From Arachis hypogaea (lineage: Eukaryota > Streptophyta > Magnoliopsida > Fabales > Fabaceae): a stretch of DNA of 64,000 nucleotides. Under the pieces are notes generated by a model, which saw only the letters and a list, made by a program, of their open reading frames with translations, ran no database searches and was not told where the DNA came from. Of this stretch, positions 1 through 8,194 are shown in pieces. Every line of letters begins with the position of its first letter. Position 1 is the first letter of the stretch. Made by a program: the position numbers and the translations under genes. The stretch is from the NCBI RefSeq assembly GCF_003086295.3, contig NC_092040.1, positions 61,173,559 through 61,237,558 of the forward strand, read 5' to 3'.

Positions 1-33
1 ATGCCAAAAAGCGTACAAATTATCCTCTCATCA
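1..33 (-). repeat. Start of the 3' LTR of element A (truncated by the window edge)
   Basis: The reverse complement begins TGATGAGAGGATAATTTG and matches the first 33 bases of the 5' LTR ending at 22248, with one clear difference (GAGAGG against GAGCGG). Both share ATTTGTACGC where elements B and E have ATTTATACGC. This supports one element with two LTRs. Confidence 0.85.
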
Positions 34-71
34 CAACACCAAACTTAAATTGTTGCTTGTCCTCAAGCAAC
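34..71 (-). promoter_or_regulatory. Terminal hairpin plus polypurine-tract-like signal of element A
   Basis: On the minus strand an 8-bp stem GTTGCTTG/CAAGCAAC with an AGGA loop is followed by AATTTAAGTTTGGTGTTG, which touches the 3' LTR. This is the position where plus-strand DNA synthesis is primed in LTR elements. The same layout occurs in elements B, D and E. Confidence 0.7.
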
Positions 72-944
72 TGAAAATCAAGTAAGATAAAAAGAAGAGA
101 ATATGCAATGAATTCCAAAAACATCTATGAAGATCAGTATTAATTAGATGAGCGGGGCTTTTAGCTTTTTTCCTCTGAACAGTTTTGGCATCTCACTCTA
201 TCCTTTGAAATTCAGAATGGTTGGCTTCTTTAGGAACTCAGAATCCAGATAGTGTCATTGATTCTCCTAGTTAAGTATGATGATTCTTGAACACAGCTAC
301 TTATTGAGTCTTGGCCGTGGCCCAAAGCACTCTGTCTTCCAGTATTACCACCGGATACATACATGCCACAGACACATAATTGGGTGAACCTTTTCAGATT
401 GTGACTCAGCTTTGCTAGAGTCCCCAATTAGAGGTGTCCAGGGTTCTTAAGCACACTCTTTTTGCCTTGGATCACAACTTTATTTCTTTCTTTTTTTCTT
501 TCTTTTTTCTTTTTCTCCCCTTCTCTTTTTTTTTCGAAATTTTTTTTCCATTGCTTTTTCTTGCTTCAAGAATCTTTTTTTATGATTTTTCAGATCCTCA
601 GTAACATGTCTCCTTTTTCATCATTCTTTCAAGAGCCAACATTCATGAACCACAATTTCAAAAGACATATGCACTGTTTAAGCATACATTCAGAAAACAA
701 AAGCATTGCCACCACATCAAAATAATTAAACTGTTATAAAATTCAAAATTCATGCAATTCTTTTCTTTTTCAATTAAGAACATTTTTATTTAAGAGAGGT
801 GATGGATTCATAGGACATTCATAACTTTAAGGCATAGACACTAAGACACTAATGATCACAAGACACAAACATAGATAAACATAAGCACTAAAATTCGAAA
901 AAACAGGAAAATAAAGAACAAGGAAATTAAAGAACGGGTCCACC
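72..944 (-). other. 3' non-coding region of element A
   Basis: No credible gene. The stretch aligns with 9331-10354 of element B read in the opposite direction (shared phrases include the passage on both sides of CACAATCTGAAAAGGTTCACC). It contains a pyrimidine-rich run near 480-560. Confidence 0.75.
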
Positions 945-1471
945 TTAGTGATGGCGGCTTGTTCTTCCTCTTGAAGCTCCTAAGGAGTGCTTGAGCTCCT
1001 CAATGTCCCTTCCTTGTCTTTGTTGTTCCTCTCTCATGATTCTTTGATCTTCTCTAATTTCATGGAGGAGGACGGAGTGTTCTTGATGCTCCACCCTTAG
1101 TTGTCCCATGTTGGAACTCAATTCTCCTAGGGAGGTGTTTAGTTGCTCCCAATAGTTTTGTGGAGGAAAGTGCATCCCTTGAGGCATCTCAGGGATTTGA
1201 TGATGAGAGGGGTCTCTTGTTTACTCCATCCTCTTCTTAGTGATGGGCTTGTCCTCATCAATGGGGATGTCTTCCTCTATGTCAACTCCAACTGAATAAC
1301 AGAGGTGACAAATGAGATGAGGAAAGGCTAACCTTGCCAAGGTAGAGGACTTGTCCGCCACCTTGTAAAGTTCTTGAGCTATAACCTCATGAACTTCTAT
1401 TTCTTCTCCAATCATGATGCTATGAATCATGATAGCCCGGTCTATAGTAACTTTGGACCGGTTGCAAGTGG
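945..1471 (-). pseudogene. ORF2 of element A, C-terminal part (putative plant transposon protein family)
   Basis: This is the second half of ORF2, cut from its first half (15128-15725) by insertion of element B. The visible part carries the family core (DRAIMIHSIMIGEE, then LAFPHLICHLCYSVGV) and a C-terminal coiled coil rich in Glu, Gln and Arg ending in basic residues. A TAA at 1218-1220 replaces a Gln codon (CAA to TAA), with the same frame open on both sides. The function of the family is unknown; the basic N-terminus and coiled coil suggest nucleic-acid binding or oligomerisation (inference). It occupies the env position of Athila elements, but I see no signal peptide or membrane segment. 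Confidence 0.8.
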
Positions 1472-1476
1472 GAATG
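1472..1476. repeat. Left target-site duplication of element B (GAATG)
   Basis: GAATG precedes the 5' LTR of B and recurs at 15128-15132 after its last LTR. Removing B plus one copy restores the ORF2 reading frame of element A across the junction. Confidence 0.95.
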
Positions 1477-1849
1477 TGATGAGCGGATAATTTATACGCT
1501 TTTTGGCATTGTTTTCATATAGATTTTAGTAAGTTTAAGCTACTTTTAGGGATGTTTTCACTAGTTTTGATGTTAAATTCACATTTCTGGACTTTACTAT
1601 GAGTTTGTGTGTTTTTCTGTGATTTCAGGTAAATTCTGACTGAAATTGAGGGATTTGAGCAAAACTCTGAAGAAGGCTGACAAAAGGACTGCTGATGCTG
1701 TTGGAATCTGACCTCCCTGCACTCGAAATGGATTTTCTGGAGCTACAGAACTCCAATTGGCGCGCTCTCAACGGCGTTGGAAAGTAGACATCCAGGGCTT
1801 TCCAGCAATATATAATAGTCCATACTTTATTCGAAGAATGACGACGTAA

Positions 1850-1961
1850 CTTGGCGTTAAACGCCAAGTACACGCTTCTGTCTGGAGTTAAACGCCAGAA
1901 AAACGTCATGATCCGGAGTTGAACGCCCAAAACACGTCATAACTCAGAGTTCAACGCCAAG
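1850..1961 (+). repeat. Palindrome cluster in the LTR of element B
   Basis: Three to four imperfect copies of GGCGTTNAACGCC. The first, at 1850-1870, has perfect 9-bp arms ACTTGGCGT/ACGCCAAGT. Equivalent clusters lie in the LTRs of A, E, F and G. Confidence 0.8.
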
Positions 1962-2075
1962 ATATGCCTTAGCACGTGAATTCATCAAGCTCAGCCCAAG
2001 CACACACCAAGTGGGCCCCGGAAGTGGATTTATGCATCAATTACTTACTCATGTAAACCGTAGCAGCTAGTCTAG

Positions 2076-2083
2076 TATATATA
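2076..2083 (+). promoter_or_regulatory. TATA box of the element B LTR promoter
   Basis: TATATATA sits about 600 bp into the LTR, the expected place for the genomic RNA promoter. The LTR at 13323 has the same motif at 13922-13929. The start site itself is not visible. Confidence 0.5.
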
Positions 2084-2519
2084 GGACATTTATCTATTGT
2101 ATTAGACATCTTTTGACCATCTTTTGACCACTTTAAGTCTTTCATTATTCGGTCACTTGATCATGGAGAGGGCTGGCCATTCGGCCATGCCTGAACCCTT
2201 TGCTTATGTATTTTCAACGGTGGAGTTTCTGCACACCATAGATTAAGGGTGTGGAGCTCTGCTGTACCTCAAGTATTAATGAAATTCTATCTTCTTTTAT
2301 TCAAATCTCTCTTATTCTTATTCCAAGATATTCATTCGTACCCAAGAACATGATGAATGTGATGAGTCAGATTACCCTCATTATCATTCTCACTTATGAA
2401 TGCGCGTGATTGACAACCATGTCCGTTCTACATGCAACAGAGCTTGAATGCGTATCTCTTAGATTCCCCAACAGAATCTTCGTGGTATAAGTTAGATAGT
2501 TGGCGGCATTCATCTGGAT

Positions 2520-2617
2520 CCGGAAAGTCCAACCTTGTCTGTGGTGTTCCGAGTAGGATCCTGGGAGTCCGGAAAGTCCAACCTTGTCTGTGGTGTTCCG
2601 AGTAGGATTCCGATCAT
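2520..2617 (+). repeat. 49-bp tandem duplication in the LTR
   Basis: Two copies with a 49-bp period around GGAAAGTCCAACCTTGTCTG. Both copies are present in all LTRs of B and in the 3' LTR of E (57498-57596), while the 5' LTR of E has one. Confidence 0.85.
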
Positions 2618-3287
2618 GAGTGACCGTGACGTGCTTCAAACTTTAACCTGCTGGGCGTTGGTGACAGACGCAAAAGAGGGATTCTATTCCAGTAGGAGCG
2701 GGAACCAACCGGTGATTAGCCGTACTGTGACAGAGTGCGTTTGCATAGTTTTCACTGCGAGGATGGGATGTAGCCATCAGCCATGGGTGATGCCTCCAGA
2801 CTGGTTAGCTGTGCGAGTGACAGCCGCACAGGTTATTTCCCCGTGAGGAATGAAAGTAGCCACAGTTGATGGTGAACCCCTATACAAAGCTTTCCATGGA
2901 AAGGAGTAAGAAGAATTGAGTAGAAGCAGTAGGAGAGCAGGCGTGCTTGAGCCATGCAGCAGCTGTATATACTTAAAAGATACCTCTACCAATGAATCTG
3001 CATAAGTGTTCTATCCCTTTTATTATTTCTTCTTTTTATTATTAATTATTCGAAAACCCATAAACTATTTTAATCTGCCTAACTGAGATTTGCAAGGTGA
3101 CCATAGCTTGCTTCATACCAACAATCTCTGTGGATTCGACCCTTACTCACGTAAGGTTATTACTTGGACGACCCAGTACACTTGCTGGTTAGTTGAACGA
3201 GATTGTGAAGAAAATAAACAATGCCCTCAGAGTATACATCCTTTATAAATACATAACAAGTGATCACAATTTCGTCCACCAAGTTTT

Positions 3288-3305
3288 TGGCGCCGTTGCC
3301 GGGGA
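3288..3305 (+). promoter_or_regulatory. Primer-binding site, tRNA-Asp type
   Basis: TGGCGCCGTTGCCGGGGA is the exact complement of the 3' end of plant tRNA-Asp (known to be used by Athila elements). It lies 6 bp after the LTR end. Confidence 0.9.
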
Positions 3306-4815
3306 TTGTTCGAGTATGGACAACTGACGGTTCATCTTGTTGCTCAGATTAGGTAATTTTCTTTTCAAAAATCTTTTTCAAAATTTTTCTTTTATTTTTC
3401 GTTTTTCCAAAAATGTTTTTCGAAAAAAATCAATAAAAATACAAAAAAAAAAATTAGAAAATCATAAAAATCAAAAATATTTTGTGTTTCTTGTTTGAGT
3501 CTTGTGTTAATTTTTAAGTTTGGTGTCAAGTGCATGCTTTTAAAATTTTTCTTGCATTTTTTTCGAAAATCCCATGCATTCATAGTGTTCTTCATGATCT
3601 TCAAGTTGTTCTTGACAAGTCTTCTTGTTTGATCTTGATGATTTCTTGTTTTGTGTCTTTCGTTGTTTTTCATGTGCATTTTTGCATTCATATTTTTCAT
3701 GCATTAAAGATTTCTAAGTTTGGTGTCTTGCATGTTTTCTTTGCATTAAAAATTTTTTCAAAATTATGTTCTTGATGTTCATCATGATCTTCATAGTGTT
3801 CTTGGTGTTCATCTTGACATTCATAGCATTCTTGCATGCATCTTGTGTCTTGATCCAAAATTTTCATGTTTTGGGTCATTTTTGTGTTTTTCATTCAATA
3901 TTTAAAAATCAAAAATATCTTTTCCTTATTTTCCTCCAAAATTTCAAAATTTTGGGTTGACTTGGTCAAAAATTTTTAAAAATTAGTTGTTTCTTACAAG
4001 TCAAGTCAAAATTTCAATTTTAAAAATCTTATCTTTTCAAAATCTTTTTCAAAAATCATATCTTTTTCATTTTCGAAAATTTCAAAAATATTTTTTCAAA
4101 ATATTTTCAAAATCTTTTTCTTATCTTTTTATCCAATTTTTGAAAAATTAGCTAACAATTAATGTGATTGGTTCAAAAATTTGAAGTTTGTTACTTTCTT
4201 GTTAAGAAAGGTTCAATCTTTAAATTCTAGAATCTTATCTTGTAATTTCTTGTTAGTTAAGTCAATTTTAAAATTAAATCTTTTTCAAAATATCTTTTTC
4301 AAAATATATCTTTTTATCTTTCATCTTATCTTTTTCAAGAATTTTATCTTTTTCAAAATTTGATTTCAAAATATCTTATCTTTTTCTTATCTTCTTATCT
4401 TTTTCAAAATGTGATTTCAGATCTTTTTCAATCAACTAACTAACTTTTTGTTTCTTTCTTATCTTTTTCAAAACCAACTAACTACTTTTTCCTCTCTAAT
4501 TTTCGAAAATATCTCACCCCTTTTTCAAAAATTCTTTTTAATTAACTAATTGTTTCATGTTTTAATTTTAATTATATTTTATCTTTAATTTTCGAAAATA
4601 CTAACCCCTTTTTCAAAAATTAATTTCGAATTTCTCTTCTCTTTTCTTCTTTTATTTAATTATTTAATTACTAACACTTCTCTCCACCTCTCTTCATCCA
4701 TAAACCGAACCTCCTCCTTCATTCTTCACCCCTTTCTTCTTCTACTAACATAAGGGAATCTCTATACTATGACATAGAGGATTCCTTTTTCTTTTCTTGT
4801 TTTCTTCTCTTTCAT
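3306..4815 (+). other. Untranslated leader of element B
   Basis: No gene. It is a strongly AT-rich leader dominated by short repeats of the type ATCTTTTTCAAAA. Two copies of TAAGTTTGGTGT lie near 3515 and 3714, followed by a degenerate repeat of TTCTTG/GTTCATC units (about 3765-3845). A hairpin (4755-4785) sits shortly before the gag start. Elements A and E have related leaders. Confidence 0.8.
4755..4785 (+). promoter_or_regulatory. Hairpin just upstream of gag (element B)
   Basis: GGAATCTCTAT pairs with ATAGAGGATTCC (one bulged G) around an 8-nt loop, 30 bp before the gag ATG. The same hairpin occurs in A (18968-18998) and, weaker, in E (50892-50922). A role in RNA dimerisation, packaging or translation is only a guess. 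Confidence 0.55.
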
Positions 4816-7134
4816 ATGAGCAGGAACAGGGAAAAAGGCACTCTTGTTGAAGTTGATCCAGAACCTGAAAGGACTCTGAAGAGAAAATTAAGAGAAGCTA
4901 AATTACAACAATCCAGAAGCAACCTTTCAGAAATTTTCGAACAAGAGAAGGAGATGGCCGAAAATAATAATAATAATAATGCAAGGAGAATGCTTGGTGA
5001 CTTCACAAAGCCAACATCCAAATTTGATGGAAGAAGCATCTCCATTCCTGCCATTGGAGCCAATAACTTTGAGCTTAAGCCTCAACTAGTTGCTTTGATG
5101 CAACAAAACTGCAAGTTTTATGGACTTCCATCTGAAGATCCTTATCAGTTCTTAACTGAATTCTTGCAAGTCTGTGATACTGTAAAGACGAATGGAGTTG
5201 ATCCTGAAGTCTACAGACTCATGCTTTTCCCTTTTGCTGTAAGAGACAGAGCTAGAATATGGTTGGATTCACAACCTAAGGATAGCCTGGACTCCTGGGA
5301 TAAGCTGGTCACTGCCTTCTTAGATAAGTTCTTTCCTCCTCAAAAGCTGAGCAAGCTGAGAGTGGATGTTCAAACCTTCAAACAAAAAGATGGTGAATCC
5401 CTCTATGAAGCTTGGGAAAGATACAAGCAGCTGACCAAGAGATGTCCATCTGACATGTTTTCTGAATGGACCCTACTAGATATATTCTATTATGGTCTCT
5501 CTGAATTTTCGAAAATGTCACTGGACCATTCTGCAGGTGGATCTATTCACCTGAAGAAAACGCCTGAAGAGGCTCAAGAACTCATTGACATGGTTGCAAA
5601 CAACCAGTTCATGTATACCTCTGAGAGGAATTCCGTGAATAATGGGGTCCCTCAGAAGAAGGGAGTTCTTGAAATTGATGCTCTGAATGCCATACTGGCT
5701 CAGAACAAAGTGTTGACTCAACAGGTCAACATGATCTCTCAAAATCTGAATGGATTGCAACATGCATCCAACAGTACTAGAGAGGCAGCTTCTGAAGAAG
5801 CTTATGATCCTGAGAACCCTGCCATGGCAGAGGTTAATTACATGGGTGAACCATATGGAAATACCTATAACCCATCATGGAGAAATCATCCAAATTTCTC
5901 CTGGAAGGATCAACAAAAACCTCAACAAGGTTTTAACAATGGTGGACGCAATAGGCTGAATAATAGTAAGCCATATCCATCATCTTCTCAGCAACAGACA
6001 GAGAACTCTGAACAAAATAATTCTAAATTAGCCAATATAGTCTCTGATCTGTCAAAGGCCACTTTCAGTTTCATGAATGAAACCAGATCTTCCATTAGAA
6101 ATCTGGAAGCACAAGTGGGTCAGCTGAGTAAGAAAGTTATTGAAACTCCTCCCAGTACTCTCCCAAGCAATACAGAAGAGAATCCAAAAGGAGAGTGCAA
6201 AGCCATTGACTTAGTCAACATGGCCGAATGCACTAGGGAGGAGGAGGACGAAAATTCCAGTGAGGAAGATCTCCTGGGACGTCCTCCAAGCAAGAAGGAG
6301 CTTCCTAATAAGGATCCTGAGGAATCTGAGGCTCACACAGAGACCATAGAGATTCCATTAAATCTCCTTCTGCCATTCATGAGCTCTAACTATTATTCAT
6401 CCTCTGAAGAGGATGAAGATGTGACTGGTGAGCAAGTTGCTCAATATCTAGGAGCTATCATGAAACTGAATGCCAAGCTATTTGGTAATGAGACTTGGGA
6501 AAGTGAACCTCCCTTGTTCATTGGTGATTTGGATACTTGGATTCAGGAAACTCTACCTCAAAAGAGACATGATCCTGGCAAGTTCTTAATACCTTGCACC
6601 ATTGGCACCATGAGCTTTGAAAAAGCTCTGTGTGATCTTGGGTCAGGGATAAACCTTATGCCACTCTCTGTAATGGAGAAGCTAGGAATCATTGAGGCAC
6701 AACCTGCCTTGTTCTCATTACAATTGGCAGATAAGTCAGTGAGACAAGCTCATGGGATAGTAGAGGACGTGCTTATAAAAGTTGAAGACTTTTACATCCC
6801 TGCTGATTTCATAATCCTAGATACTAGGAAGGAAGATGATGAATGCATCATCCTAGGAAGACCTTTCCTAGCCACAGCAGAAGCTGTGATAGATGTCAAC
6901 AGAGGAGAGTTAGTCCTTCAATTGAATGGAGAATACCTTGTGTTTCAAGCACATGGCCATCCCTCTGTGACAAAAGAGAGCAAGCATGAAGAGCTTCTCT
7001 CAATTCAAGGTCAAGAAGAGCCCACACAGTCAAACTCTAAGTTTGGTGTTGTGAAGCCACAACCAAACTCTAAGTTTGGTGTTCAAGCCCCATATCCAAA
7101 CTCTAAGTTTGGTGTTGGGACTAGACAACATTGA
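4816..7134 (+). CDS. gag-pro: Gag-protease polyprotein of element B, intact (772 aa)
   Basis: Structural protein plus aspartic protease of a Ty3/Athila-type retrotransposon; it would form cytoplasmic particles and mature them. The retrotransposon gag domain covers about residues 100-260, with the hallmark block YEAWERYKQLTKRCP. A low-complexity Asn/Gln/Ser stretch and acidic runs follow. Protease covers about residues 590-690: the active-site motif reads DLGSGINLMP and the flap-side motif ILGRPFLAT. I see no CCHC zinc knuckle. The last 40 residues hold three NSKFGV repeats encoded by CTAAGTTTGGTGTT. The protein ends after protease; no RT follows, which is why the element is called non-autonomous. 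The start is the first ATG after the upstream hairpin and is shared in position by A and E. A and E carry broken copies. Confidence 0.92.
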   Translation: MSRNREKGTLVEVDPEPERTLKRKLREAKLQQSRSNLSEIFEQEKEMAENNNNNNARRMLGDFTKPTSKFDGRSISIPAIGANNFELKPQLVALMQQNCKFYGLPSEDPYQFLTEFLQVCDTVKTNGVDPEVYRLMLFPFAVRDRARIWLDSQPKDSLDSWDKLVTAFLDKFFPPQKLSKLRVDVQTFKQKDGESLYEAWERYKQLTKRCPSDMFSEWTLLDIFYYGLSEFSKMSLDHSAGGSIHLKKTPEEAQELIDMVANNQFMYTSERNSVNNGVPQKKGVLEIDALNAILAQNKVLTQQVNMISQNLNGLQHASNSTREAASEEAYDPENPAMAEVNYMGEPYGNTYNPSWRNHPNFSWKDQQKPQQGFNNGGRNRLNNSKPYPSSSQQQTENSEQNNSKLANIVSDLSKATFSFMNETRSSIRNLEAQVGQLSKKVIETPPSTLPSNTEENPKGECKAIDLVNMAECTREEEDENSSEEDLLGRPPSKKELPNKDPEESEAHTETIEIPLNLLLPFMSSNYYSSSEEDEDVTGEQVAQYLGAIMKLNAKLFGNETWESEPPLFIGDLDTWIQETLPQKRHDPGKFLIPCTIGTMSFEKALCDLGSGINLMPLSVMEKLGIIEAQPALFSLQLADKSVRQAHGIVEDVLIKVEDFYIPADFIILDTRKEDDECIILGRPFLATAEAVIDVNRGELVLQLNGEYLVFQAHGHPSVTKESKHEELLSIQGQEEPTQSNSKFGVVKPQPNSKFGVQAPYPNSKFGVGTRQH
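7027..7118 (+). repeat. Three in-frame TAAGTTTGGTGTT repeats at the gag-pro end
   Basis: Three copies of CTCTAAGTTTGGTGTT about 30 bp apart, each encoding NSKFGV. Element A keeps three copies (16630-16725, minus) and element E two plus a mutated one. The same DNA word also occurs outside coding DNA, which suggests selection on the nucleic acid or simple word spread. Confidence 0.8.
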
Positions 7135-7146
7135 CTTGATTGCTCT

Positions 7147-7212
7147 GTGGCTCCATGAGAGCCACTGTCAAGCTATTGACATTAAAGAAGCGCTTGCTGG
7201 GAGGCAACCCAA
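7147..7212 (+). terminator. Two conserved hairpins after the gag-pro stop
   Basis: First hairpin: GTGGCTC, CATGA loop, GAGCCAC. Second block: TTAAAGAAGCGCTTGCTGGG followed by AGGCAACCCAA, with AAGCGCTT self-complementary and TGGG pairing CCCA. The block recurs after the stop of gag-pro in A (16538-16600) and E (53252-53318), and after pol in C (22920-22952) and D (31041-31072). It may be an RNA-structure, processing or packaging signal; 'terminator' is only the nearest category. Confidence 0.6.
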
Positions 7213-7359
7213 TTTTATTTATCTAATTTTATTTTATTTTGTTTCTTTGTTATTTTTGTGTTTAATTAGGTACATGATCATGAGGAGTCACGAAAAAATC
7301 AAAAAAATTAAAAACAGAGTCAAAAAAACAGAAGAAAAAAATTTTTCACCCTGGAGGAC

Positions 7360-7640
7360 GCACGGGCCGGCGTTCAGCGCCCAGAAGATGCATCTGGCGG
7401 GCGTTCAACGCCAGAACAGAGCATCTTCCTGGCGCTGAACGCCCAAAACAAGCAACATCCTGGCGTTTAACGCCAGGATGCGCACGCAGAGGACAATCTG
7501 GCGCTGAACGCCAGAAACAAGCTTGAAACTGGCGTTCAACGCCAGAATCAAGCATCACATGGGCGTTTAACGCCCAGAACATGCACCAATGGGCGTTTGA
7601 ACGCCAGAATGGTGCATGAAGGCAATTTACACGCCTATAG
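7360..7640 (+). repeat. Array of about eight GGCGTTNAACGCC palindromes (element B)
   Basis: Units such as TGGCGTTCAACGCCAGAA recur roughly every 35-45 bp. Arms are 6-7 bp with a loop of 1-4 nt, and variants with paired changes occur (GGGCGTTTAACGCCC). It lies between gag-pro and ORF2, as in A (16215-16405) and E (53463-53680). Confidence 0.9.
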
Positions 7641-7663
7641 GGTGAAGGAATGGTATTTCTTTT

Positions 7664-7727
7664 CACCTCAGGACCTGTGGACCCCACAGGATCCCCACCT
7701 CAGGACCTGTGGACCCCACAGGATCCC
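7664..7727 (+). repeat. 32-bp direct repeat with GTGGACCCCAC motifs
   Basis: Two copies with a 32-bp period; GTGGACCCCAC is at 7677-7687 and 7709-7719. The motif contains GTGGNCCC, the binding word of plant class II TCP factors (known consensus). Element E has two copies and A has one, always upstream of the internal TATA box. Confidence 0.75.
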
Positions 7728-7995
7728 CACCCACCTTTTCTTTTAATCCTATTCACACTCTCCTAATCCAAATCTCATTTTCAATGTCACCCTTCCCAAA
7801 AACCTTCACCAATCACATCAATTTCTCTTCCCAATTACCCCATGCACCATTCACATCAATTTCTCTTCCCAATTACCCCATGCACCATTCACATCAACCT
7901 CCTCTTCCCCATAAACCCCACCTACCCCCATTACATTCAAATTCAATTTCCCACCCATTCCCACCCAAAATGGCCGAAACCTAACCCCCCCTCCC

Positions 7996-8003
7996 TATAA
8001 ATA
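7996..8003 (+). promoter_or_regulatory. Internal TATA box upstream of ORF2 (element B)
   Basis: TATAAATA in a C-rich setting, 199 bp before the ORF2 ATG, followed by a pyrimidine-rich leader typical of plant 5' UTRs. E has it 202 bp and A has TATATAAA about 200 bp before ORF2. The constant spacing in three copies supports a separate ORF2 promoter. Confidence 0.55.
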
Positions 8004-8121
8004 CCTCCCTTTTCTTCTTCATTTTCACACAACATAACCCCTTCTTCTCTACATAGCCGAACCCACTTCTCTCCCTCTCTTCCAAATTCTCTTCTTCTTC
8101 TTCTTCTACTCTTCTTTTCTT

Positions 8122-8157
8122 TTTGCTCGAGGACGAGCAAATTTTAAGTTTGGTGTG
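8122..8157 (+). promoter_or_regulatory. Internal RGGA-loop hairpin plus TTAAGTTTGGTG tail, before ORF2
   Basis: Perfect 8-bp stem TTTGCTCG/CGAGCAAA with an AGGA loop, then TTTTAAGTTTGGTGTGG, ending about 37 bp before the ORF2 ATG. It has the same form as the signal before the 3' LTR (10355-10392), but the stem sequence differs. A (15762-15799) has a G-U compatible variant of this stem. Confidence 0.7.
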
Positions 8158-8194
8158 GTAAAAAGCCTAGCTTTTTATTTTTCATTCACCATCA

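Larger units (their letters stand above)
1477..3281 (+). repeat. 5' LTR of element B (1805 bp)
   Basis: Begins TGATGAGCGG, ends CCACCA and is followed 6 bases later by the primer-binding site. It contains a cluster of GGCGTTNAACGCC palindromes (1850-1961), a TATA box (2076-2083), a 49-bp tandem duplication (2520-2617) and a TTATT/AT-rich 3' half. Small open frames inside it recur in every copy only because the LTRs are copies. Confidence 0.95.

Noticed and set aside
1625..2992. Small open frames inside LTRs that recur in every copy (for example 1625-1930 minus, 2535-2846 plus)
   Set aside because: They recur because LTRs are copies; frames shift with single indels between families, and no domain is recognisable.
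7360..7640. CRISPR-like spacing of short palindromic repeats
   Set aside because: Plant retrotransposon context; repeats are about 15 bp and degenerate, spacers are related to each other, and there are no cas genes.
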